Shown here: positions 57,938-64,000 of the stretch, piece after piece
Numbering within the stretch: position 1 is the first letter of the stretch
Layout of the letters: every line of letters starts with the position of its first letter
Assembly: GCA_008011715.2 (NCBI GenBank)
Contig: CP136508.1
Coordinates: forward strand, 3,100,001-3,164,000
Direction: 5' to 3'
DNA length: 64,000 nucleotides
From: [Empedobacter] haloabium
Lineage (GTDB): Bacteria > Pseudomonadota > Gammaproteobacteria > Burkholderiales > Burkholderiaceae_D
Position numbers and translations under genes: made by a program
The notes under the pieces: model-generated
Databases searched by the model: none
Seen by the model: only the letters and a program-made list of their open reading frames with translations
What the model was told of the DNA's origin: nothing

Positions 57938-58842
57938 GATGCCTCCTCTTCAGTGGTTGAGTGGATGGTTGCCGCGCCCTGCCACAGGGCACGCGCCAGC
58001 GGATCGCGCAGCATGCGCGCACGGGTGGCGGCGCCCGGCGCGGTGCTGCCGGGCAGCGCCGCCAGCACTTCGCCGGCCGCGACCCGGGTGCGACTGCACG
58101 GATGGCTCTCGGCGATCCGCCGCAGCAGTGCCGGCGTGTGCTCGCCATGCCAGTGACGCGCGAAGCCCAGCGCGTCGACCCGCTTGTGCGAGACCGAGGC
58201 GACATAGTCGCGGATGACGCCCCGCTCGACGTCGAAATAGAACTGGTTGCTCAGGCCGGCATCCGGCGGGGTCAGCATCAGGTTGAGCGAGGCCGACGGC
58301 GCGGCCGGCGGCAGCTGCCGGTGCACGTCCTTGCCGGCCTCGAACAGCAGCACGGTGCGCGCGTCCAGCGTGTGGCGGCCCTGGTACGTCAGCGCGACGG
58401 ACTCACCCGGGTAGCCCGTCACCTGTGCGGCCTCGTAGCTGTACAGATCCGTCTCGTAGCCGGGCCCCGCGTAGTTCGCCGTGATGAAGGAAAAGTTATG
58501 GTCGTGGTAGTCGAAATACGACAGCACGTCGGCCAGGATGGCGCGCCGGCGCGGGTCGGCCGGCAGCAACGGCCACAGGTTGATGCGGATGGCAAACGGT
58601 CCCGCGCTGGCCACGTGGCACGACTGCGAACTGTAGAAATGCGTCGGCCCGTGGCCGCGGTTGGCCAGGCCATGCCGGATGCAACGCTGCAGCAGGGAGC
58701 GGTCGCCCGCCAGCGCGTGCAGCGGTGCGGCCAGCACCATCAGCGATCGGGGTTCGCGCGGGTCCACTTCGCGCCGGGCCTGCTCCAGCAGGGCCATCAC
58801 GCCGGGGCTGGCGCCGCGCTTGTCGAAGCATCGGATCAGCAT
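57934..58842 (-). CDS. Unknown protein, cupin-like core and helical C-terminus (302 residues)
   Basis: The start at ATG 58842 overlaps the upstream gene by 7 bp. The N-terminal 100 residues are mostly helical; the middle has FDYHDHNFSFITANYAGPG with H113 and H115, later E130 and a segment with H174 and N187 (AGKDVHRQLPP, SLNLML) spaced as in cupin metal sites; the C-terminal 70 residues are helical and HEAT-like. I do not recognise a named family. Layout resembles the upstream protein, so the two may be distant paralogues, this one keeping the His residues. Confidence 0.78.
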   Translation of the reverse strand: MLIRCFDKRGASPGVMALLEQARREVDPREPRSLMVLAAPLHALAGDRSLLQRCIRHGLANRGHGPTHFYSSQSCHVASAGPFAIRINLWPLLPADPRRRAILADVLSYFDYHDHNFSFITANYAGPGYETDLYSYEAAQVTGYPGESVALTYQGRHTLDARTVLLFEAGKDVHRQLPPAAPSASLNLMLTPPDAGLSNQFYFDVERGVIRDYVASVSHKRVDALGFARHWHGEHTPALLRRIAESHPCSRTRVAAGEVLAALPGSTAPGAATRARMLRDPLARALWQGAATIHSTTEEEAS

Positions 58843-59726
58843 ACGACCTCCGTCCCAGCCAGGCGGTCCAGCGTGCGCCGGGCGGCCGTGCGCACGAAAC
58901 GGTGGCTGTCGCCGGCCGCGAGCGACCGGACGATGGCGAGCGCGGCAGCGCCGTCGTGGCGCCCCAATGCGGCCACGGCAGCCCAGCGCACGTGATGGTC
59001 GGGATGTCTTGTCAGGTCCACTACCGCGTCCAGCGGATAGTCGGGCGTACCCGGCTCGAGCAGTTCCAGCATCACGCACAGCACGGAATGATCCTCGGAT
59101 GCCATGCTGGCCCCGAGCGGGCGCAGGGTCTCGCGGTGGAACGAAACGATCTGCGCATTCACCGGTGCGCTGGCCAGCGCGATCCACGTCACGCCCTGCC
59201 CTTCCGGCAGCACGGGGAAGCGATGGCGCGCGTCGACATGGATCACGCTGCCGTCGACGTAGCGTTCCGTGCCGTCTTGGCGGATGGCCAGCGTGGCGTC
59301 GAAGACGTCGAACGAGGCACCAGGCGCCAGGCAGAACCAGTCCACCGTGACCGGGCCGCCGCCACGCACCATGACCAGCGTGTTGGACGGATAGTTCACC
59401 AGCGTATCGCGCCATGGCTCCCGTGCCAGCGACGTGACGTCGGCCCGGTCCTTGATGACCCGCAGCGACAGCGCTGGCGTATGGCACAGCAACAGCATGT
59501 CGACCTGGACGCAGGGATCGCCGCCATGCATGGCGCCAGTCAGGACGCGCCTCAGGTAACGATCCATCAGCTCTTCCAGCAGTCCAGGTCGGGCAAACAA
59601 TGCTCGCATCGGTTCTGCCAGGCTGGCGAGTTGGCCGGGGCCATGCAGCTGCAGGGCAGCCTGCGCCTGCCGGACGAACGCGCGGATGGGATCCGGCGCC
59701 CATTGCATCACGATGGGAGTGCTCAT
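58836..59726 (-). CDS. Unknown protein with C-terminal HEAT-like repeats (296 residues)
   Basis: ATG 59726 has AAGGAG 8 bp upstream; longer starts are not supported. The N-terminal helical part (1-65) is followed by a strand-rich middle (105-220) in which the His residues of the neighbouring protein are not conserved, and a C-terminal HEAT-like region (about 233-290: HPDHHVRWAAVAALGRHDG, SHRFVRTAARRTLDRL). It is the first gene of a three-gene minus-strand operon and is divergent from the di-iron enzyme gene with a 261-bp gap between. Function unknown. Confidence 0.78.
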   Translation of the reverse strand: MSTPIVMQWAPDPIRAFVRQAQAALQLHGPGQLASLAEPMRALFARPGLLEELMDRYLRRVLTGAMHGGDPCVQVDMLLLCHTPALSLRVIKDRADVTSLAREPWRDTLVNYPSNTLVMVRGGGPVTVDWFCLAPGASFDVFDATLAIRQDGTERYVDGSVIHVDARHRFPVLPEGQGVTWIALASAPVNAQIVSFHRETLRPLGASMASEDHSVLCVMLELLEPGTPDYPLDAVVDLTRHPDHHVRWAAVAALGRHDGAAALAIVRSLAAGDSHRFVRTAARRTLDRLAGTEVVC

Positions 59727-59987
59727 CTTTGGCTCCTTGCTTGGCGGGTTGCCGAGGCAGTTTAGGAGCCGGCCGGCGGCGCTGGCTGATCTCGCGCAAT
59801 CGACGTTCATCTTGCGCCGCGTCATTGTCCCGTAGAAAAAGCGGCAAACTCCGGCCCATGTAATCCCTTTCTTACAAGGCAACGGGATGAGTGCTGCTAC
59901 TCAGCATCGTGACAGGCCAGCATACTCGTTATATGGATGACAACGCTGCGCCCCGTTGCGGCGCGGCCCGGACAGATAAGAGACCTC

Positions 59988-61457
59988 ATGCAAACGACCG
60001 CCCTCGCCCAGTGCCCCAGCGCCAGCGCGCCCACCCTCGGCACCGATGCCGCCAAGCCCGTGTACGACCGTCTCGCGTTGATGGAAGATCGCCCGCTCGC
60101 CGCGCGCTACCTGGAGGCGCGGCTGGCCGAAGCCGCGGCGCTGCCGTCCGACCTGCCCGACTCGCTGGACGAGATGGCCGGCTGGATCGCCCGCCACACG
60201 GATGCGGTGGGCAGCGAGTACCGGACTTACCTGGCCGAGCGCAAGGCTGGCGCGCCGCGCCGCTATTTCCACACCAAGGCGCAGGCGCTGTACTTCCTGA
60301 AGGCCGTGGCGCCGACCAAGCTGGTGGACGGTGCCTGGCTGTACGGCGTGCTGCAGCGCTGGGACGATGAGGACTTCCGCCCGCTGATCCGCATCTACCT
60401 GGAGGAACTGGGCAACGGCGTGCCCGACAAGAACCACGTGCTGATCTACCGTAAGCTGCTGGCGCAGCACGGCTGCGAGCACTGGCAGGACCTGGCGGAC
60501 ACGCACTTCACGCAGGGTGCCATACAGCTGGCATTGGCGCAGAGCGCGGAAAGCTTCCTGCCGGAGCTGATCGGCTATAACCTGGGCTACGAGCAGCTGC
60601 CGCTGCACCTGCTCATCACGTCCTACGAGCTCAATGAACTGGGCATCGATCCGTACTACTTCACCCTGCACGTCACGGTGGACAACGCCGCCACCGGCCA
60701 CGCCCACACCGCGCTGGAAAGCCTGAAGCAGATCATGCCGCGCGTCGGCGACGCCGCCGACTTCCTGCGCCGCGTGGCCGCCGGCTTCCGCCTGAACGAC
60801 CTGGGCGTCGGCACCACCCAGGCCATCGCTTCGTTCGACCTGGAGCGCGAGACGGTGGCGATGCTGGCCGCGAAAGCCACGGTCGGCAAGAACATGCACT
60901 CGGACTACTGCCGCGTGGCGGGCCGCACCGTCAACGACTGGCTGGCCGAGCCCGCCCAGATTCCACAGTTCCTGGAAAAGCTGGAGGCCCAGGGCTGGAT
61001 CCGCCGCGGCGAGCCGGCCGAGAACAGCCGCTTCTGGAAACTGATCCACGGCGAGCGCGCCGAGATGTTCGGCGTGTTCAGCCCGTACGAACAGCAGCTG
61101 CTGCAGGACTGGATCGCCACGCCCCGCGCCGGCGCCCAGCAGGCCGCCAGCGAAACGGCGACGGCCGCGCCGCGCGTGCTGAGCCATCGCGCCATGCTGC
61201 GCAGCATGGAGTCGCTCAACCAGGGCACGGCCCCGCGCAGCGGCGCGCCGCGTGGCCTGATCCGCTATCGCTTCCCGGAAGACGAGCATGCGTGGGAAAC
61301 CATCGGCTGCGAACTGCGGCTGCTGGAAGCGCGCCTGGCGGCCACGGCCAGCAAGGATGAAGCGATGGACCTGCTGGTGGGCCTGATGGCGCCCGACCGG
61401 CACCACACCTCCGCTGGCCTGATGGCCACGCGCGTGTTCAGTCGCCTGTACGGCTGA
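59988..61457 (+). CDS. Iron-containing redox enzyme, haem-oxygenase-like di-iron fold
   Basis: This 489-residue protein starts at ATG 59988. The central region has the ligand pattern of haem-oxygenase-like di-iron oxygenases: E139/E140 (IYLEELGNG), H150, E202 (GYEQLP), then H228, D232 and H238/H240 (YFTLHVTVDNAATGHAHTAL). Known members oxidise fatty acids, amino acids or peptides in natural product pathways; the substrate here is unknown. A C-terminal extension of about 200 residues is unassigned. It is divergent from the peptide operon and upstream of the methyltransferase on the same strand (110 bp). Confidence 0.85.
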   Translation: MQTTALAQCPSASAPTLGTDAAKPVYDRLALMEDRPLAARYLEARLAEAAALPSDLPDSLDEMAGWIARHTDAVGSEYRTYLAERKAGAPRRYFHTKAQALYFLKAVAPTKLVDGAWLYGVLQRWDDEDFRPLIRIYLEELGNGVPDKNHVLIYRKLLAQHGCEHWQDLADTHFTQGAIQLALAQSAESFLPELIGYNLGYEQLPLHLLITSYELNELGIDPYYFTLHVTVDNAATGHAHTALESLKQIMPRVGDAADFLRRVAAGFRLNDLGVGTTQAIASFDLERETVAMLAAKATVGKNMHSDYCRVAGRTVNDWLAEPAQIPQFLEKLEAQGWIRRGEPAENSRFWKLIHGERAEMFGVFSPYEQQLLQDWIATPRAGAQQAASETATAAPRVLSHRAMLRSMESLNQGTAPRSGAPRGLIRYRFPEDEHAWETIGCELRLLEARLAATASKDEAMDLLVGLMAPDRHHTSAGLMATRVFSRLYG

Positions 61458-61567
61458 ACCATACGGGGCGGCGTTGCCGCCCGGGCCTTGCCACGAACCT
61501 GTCGCCGCGCCGCGCGCGGCACCCTTGCCGGCCCTGCCGGTTTTTTCGTCAACGAATGAGGCCTCCC

Positions 61568-62629
61568 ATGATGAATGCCACCGCCAGCACCGCCGAGCAG
61601 GCCGGGCCACGAGAGGCCGGGCCACGAGAGGCCGCGCCACGAGAGGCCGCGCCGCGCCCGGCCGCTTCGCCCTCCTCACCAGCGCGCCCGGAGCCGCAGT
61701 CACGCGCGCTGGTCGAGCTGGGGCAAGCGCTGCAGGCCGCCGGTTACCGCTTCACGACGGTGACACCCGCCACGCACAGCCGCGTCAAGGCCCGCACCGA
61801 TCACGTGTGGGCGCGCGACCTGGCCGACGTGTTCGGCTGGAGCCGGCCGTTCCAGGCGGACGCCGTGCCGGCCGCCGTCCTGCGCCTGATGCAGGCCGCC
61901 GGCATCGCCCAGCCGCACCGCGACGGCTGGCGCTCGACCCTGCGCGCCAGCACGCTGGACGGGCAGCTGTATTTCCACTCCGCCTACCCCACCAGCGATG
62001 CCGACGCCGTCTTCTTCGGTCCGGACACCTACCGCTTCGGCCGTGCGCTGCGGCGCGAGCTGGCGGACCTGCAGGCGGCTGGCCGCCCCGTCCGGCGCGC
62101 CGCCGACGTGGGTGCGGGCGCCGGGCCCGGCGCGGTCATTGTCGCCCTGGCCTGTCCGCAGGCCGAGGTGCTGGCCCTGGACATCAACGACAAGGCAATG
62201 CGGCTGGCGCGCGTCAACATGGAGCTGGCCGGGCTGGCCAACGTGGACGTGCGCCGCAGCGACCTGCTGAACGACATCGACGGCGAGTTCGACCTGATCG
62301 TGTCGAACCCGCCCTACCTGCTCGATCCGTCCGAGCGGGCGTACCGCCATGGCGGCGGCGAGCTGGGCGCCGGGCTGTCGCTCGCCCTGGTCAAACAAGC
62401 CGCAACCAGGCTGGCGCCAGGCGGCTCGCTGCTGCTGTACACGGGCGTGGCGATGCGCCACAACCGCGATCCGTTCCTGCAGGCGGTCACGCCGCTGCTG
62501 GCCGGGCTGACGTGGACCTACGAGGAAATCGACCCGGACGTATTCGGCGAAGAGCTCGACACGCCGGCCTACCAGGACAGCGACCGCATCGCGGCGGTAT
62601 GGCTCAAGGCCACCCGGCCGCAGCACTGA
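61568..62629 (+). CDS. Class I SAM-dependent methyltransferase with NPPY motif
   Basis: The product is 353 residues from ATG 61568, six bases after a GAGG site. The first 45 residues are a low-complexity leader built on a 15-bp tandem repeat. The fold follows: an N-terminal helical part, SAM-binding motif I (ADVGAGAGPGAVIV at 179-192), LALDIN, and the catalytic NPPY at 247-250. NPPY enzymes methylate an amide or amine nitrogen, as in PrmC. The target is unknown. It precedes the isoaspartyl peptidase gene by 19 bp, so the two are likely one transcript. Confidence 0.87.
   Translation: MMNATASTAEQAGPREAGPREAAPREAAPRPAASPSSPARPEPQSRALVELGQALQAAGYRFTTVTPATHSRVKARTDHVWARDLADVFGWSRPFQADAVPAAVLRLMQAAGIAQPHRDGWRSTLRASTLDGQLYFHSAYPTSDADAVFFGPDTYRFGRALRRELADLQAAGRPVRRAADVGAGAGPGAVIVALACPQAEVLALDINDKAMRLARVNMELAGLANVDVRRSDLLNDIDGEFDLIVSNPPYLLDPSERAYRHGGGELGAGLSLALVKQAATRLAPGGSLLLYTGVAMRHNRDPFLQAVTPLLAGLTWTYEEIDPDVFGEELDTPAYQDSDRIAAVWLKATRPQH
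61601..61660 (+). repeat. 15-bp tandem repeat inside the methyltransferase leader
   Basis: Three copies of GCCGGGCCACGAGAG (the third with one change) plus a decayed fourth encode the pentapeptide repeat AGPRE/AAPRE. The copy number is a multiple of three bases, so changes by slippage keep the frame. Confidence 0.85.
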
Positions 62630-62648
62630 ACCCATTTACCGAGCCAAT

Positions 62649-63563
62649 ATGCAACCGAACCAGACCACCGAGCCGATGGTGCTCGTACACGGCGGCGCCG
62701 GCGGCAGCCGCGACCAGGACGACGGCTGCCGGCTGGCGGCCAACGACGGGATGGACCGCCTGCGCGGCGGCGGCACGGCGCTGGACGCCGCCGTCGCGGC
62801 GGTCGTCGCCATGGAGGACGACGGCCGCTACAACGCCGGCAGCGGCTCCGTGCTGTGCCTGGACGGCCAGACCGTCGAGATGGACGCCGCCATCATGGAT
62901 ACGCAAGGGGCCCTGGGCGCCGTCGCCTGCATCCGGCGCGTGAAGAATCCCGTGCTGGTGGCCCAGGCCGTGGCGCGCACGCCGCACTGGCTGCTGGCCG
63001 GCGAAGGCGCCGAGCGCTTCGCCCGCAGCGCCGGCTTCGCCAGTCACCACGCGATCAGCCAACGCCAGCGCGACAAGCATGAAAAGCTGCTGCGCACGCT
63101 GTCGGGCCACACGCAGGCCACGCCAGGCGTGGCCAACCGCGCCTTCGCGGACCACTGGAACTACGACACCCCGCGCCCGTTCCAGCCGTGCGATACGGTG
63201 GGCGCCGTCGTGCGCGGCGCCGACGGCCACTTCGCCGTGGCCTGCTCCACCGGCGGCTCGGCGCCGTCGCTGCTGGGGCGCGTGGGCGACACGCCCATCA
63301 TCGGCAGCGGCTTCTATGCCGGCGAGCACGGCGCCGTGGCCGTGACCGGCATCGGCGAGCATATCGTCACCAGACTGCTGGCCCACACGGTGTATGCGTG
63401 GATCGCCGGCGGCATGCCGGCGCAGCAGGCCGCCGAACAGGGCGTGGCGCTGTTCCCGGCCGAGATCGACGTCGGCGTGATCGCCGTCGGCCGCCACGAC
63501 GCCGGCAGTGCCAGCAACCGCGAGATGCCGTTCGCACAGGTGCCAGCGCAGGTGGAAAAATGA
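62649..63563 (+). CDS. Isoaspartyl peptidase / plant-type L-asparaginase
   Basis: This 304-residue Ntn-hydrolase has the opening VLVHGGAGG, the YNAGSGS block, and the self-cleavage site before Thr183 (PCDTVGAVV), followed by STGGSAPSLLGRVGDTPIIG. After self-cleavage Thr183 is the nucleophile. Such enzymes cut beta-Asp-Arg dipeptides released from cyanophycin. The next gene, cyanophycinase, overlaps its stop by 4 bp, which supports that role. Confidence 0.95.
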   Translation: MQPNQTTEPMVLVHGGAGGSRDQDDGCRLAANDGMDRLRGGGTALDAAVAAVVAMEDDGRYNAGSGSVLCLDGQTVEMDAAIMDTQGALGAVACIRRVKNPVLVAQAVARTPHWLLAGEGAERFARSAGFASHHAISQRQRDKHEKLLRTLSGHTQATPGVANRAFADHWNYDTPRPFQPCDTVGAVVRGADGHFAVACSTGGSAPSLLGRVGDTPIIGSGFYAGEHGAVAVTGIGEHIVTRLLAHTVYAWIAGGMPAQQAAEQGVALFPAEIDVGVIAVGRHDAGSASNREMPFAQVPAQVEK

Positions 63564-64000
63564 CGGAAGCGATCGACCGCCGCCAGCACGGCCACCTCGT
63601 CATCGTGGGGGGCCACGAGGACCGCGAGAACAACAAGGAAATCCTGTCCCGCTTCGTCGAGCTGTGCGGCGGCGGCAAGGCCACCATCGCCGTCATCACG
63701 GCCGCCAGCAAGGTGCCGGACCTGATGTGGCAGCGCTACGAGGAAGTGTTTACCGAGCTGGGGGCGCGCCAGGTGCTGCGCGTCGACCTGCCCGACCGCG
63801 CCACCGCCAACGATCCCGCGCTGGCCGAGCAGGTGCGCGCGGCGGATGGCATCTTCATGACCGGCGGCGACCAGAAGCGCCTGCTGGCCATGATCGGCGG
63901 CACCTTGATGGACGAGGCGATGCACAGCGCGCTGAAGGAACGCGGCGCCTGCATCGGCGGCACCAGCGCCGGCGCGTCGGCCATGTGCGGCCACATGCTG
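63560..64000 (+). CDS. cphB: Cyanophycinase, N-terminal 147 residues (cut by window end)
   Basis: The frame starts at ATG 63560, overlapping the previous stop by 4 bp, and runs off the right edge. LVIVGGHEDRENNKEIL, the FMTGGDQKRLL motif and the nucleophile elbow GGTSAGAS (Ser136) mark a peptidase S51 cyanophycinase. It degrades cyanophycin (a polymer of Asp with Arg side chains) to beta-Asp-Arg, which the upstream peptidase splits. Cyanophycin synthetase genes (cphA) would be expected further downstream, outside the window. Confidence 0.95.
   Translation, partial: MTEAIDRRQHGHLVIVGGHEDRENNKEILSRFVELCGGGKATIAVITAASKVPDLMWQRYEEVFTELGARQVLRVDLPDRATANDPALAEQVRAADGIFMTGGDQKRLLAMIGGTLMDEAMHSALKERGACIGGTSAGASAMCGHML

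Noticed and set aside
59965..59985. Second Tn5 mosaic end fragment (GATAAGAGAC) before the di-iron enzyme gene
   Set aside because: Only about nine or ten bases match the reverse mosaic end, with a mismatch inside the conserved part, which is compatible with chance.

Overview
The window reads as a high-GC betaproteobacterial chromosome, most likely Oxalobacteraceae and Massilia-like. The evidence is the gene order tig-clpP-clpX-lon-hupB-ppiD, a fused 1341-residue PurL, an hpnCDE squalene block, and many short GGGGTC...GACCCC palindromes between genes. This is inference from gene content; no 16S rRNA lies in the window. Nearly all of it is coding, and long antisense open frames are a by-product of GC-rich codon use.

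Layout. 1-3.9 kb: end of selO, msrB, yciB, bolA, two tandem periplasmic parvulins and a VOC protein. 4-11.9 kb: LysR regulator, purL, a response regulator with a tetratricopeptide-like tail, two small genes. 11.9-13.3 kb: an IS3-family element lying between the arms of a palindromic repeat. 13.3-21 kb: fused oxoprolinase, nnr, a ybbA-like ABC ATPase divergent from a tesA-like esterase, and mnmH. 21-30.8 kb: the protein quality-control block on the minus strand (tRNA-Leu, tig, clpP, clpX, lon, hupB, tRNA-Asp, ppiD). 31-35.2 kb: an RND pump and its lipoprotein adaptor. 35.4-38.5 kb: hpnC-hpnD-hpnE, which make squalene from farnesyl diphosphate. 38.6-41.6 kb: small membrane protein, DUF1700-like protein, GIN-domain protein and a flavoprotein. 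41.7-44.6 kb: thrC-moeA-moaD. 44.8-49.2 kb: kbl-tdh-sdaA for threonine and serine breakdown, divergent from an XRE/cupin regulator with an inverted repeat between them. 49.3-57.8 kb: unknowns, a secreted nuclease, an FtsX-type permease, a two-component pair and a flavodoxin-fold reductase. 57.8-61.5 kb: a minus-strand operon of two unknown proteins and a 43-residue peptide, divergent from a haem-oxygenase-like di-iron enzyme. 61.6-64 kb: NPPY methyltransferase, isoaspartyl peptidase and a cyanophycinase cut by the window end, i.e. cyanophycin breakdown.

The observations most worth following are: three 53-bp palindromes whose central bases differ but stay complementary between arms; the overlapping peptide operon beside the di-iron enzyme; a near copy of the tRNA-Asp 3' end 183 bp away with a row of perfect hairpins between; and a 16-base match to the engineered Tn5 mosaic end, which may be a sequencing-library artefact.
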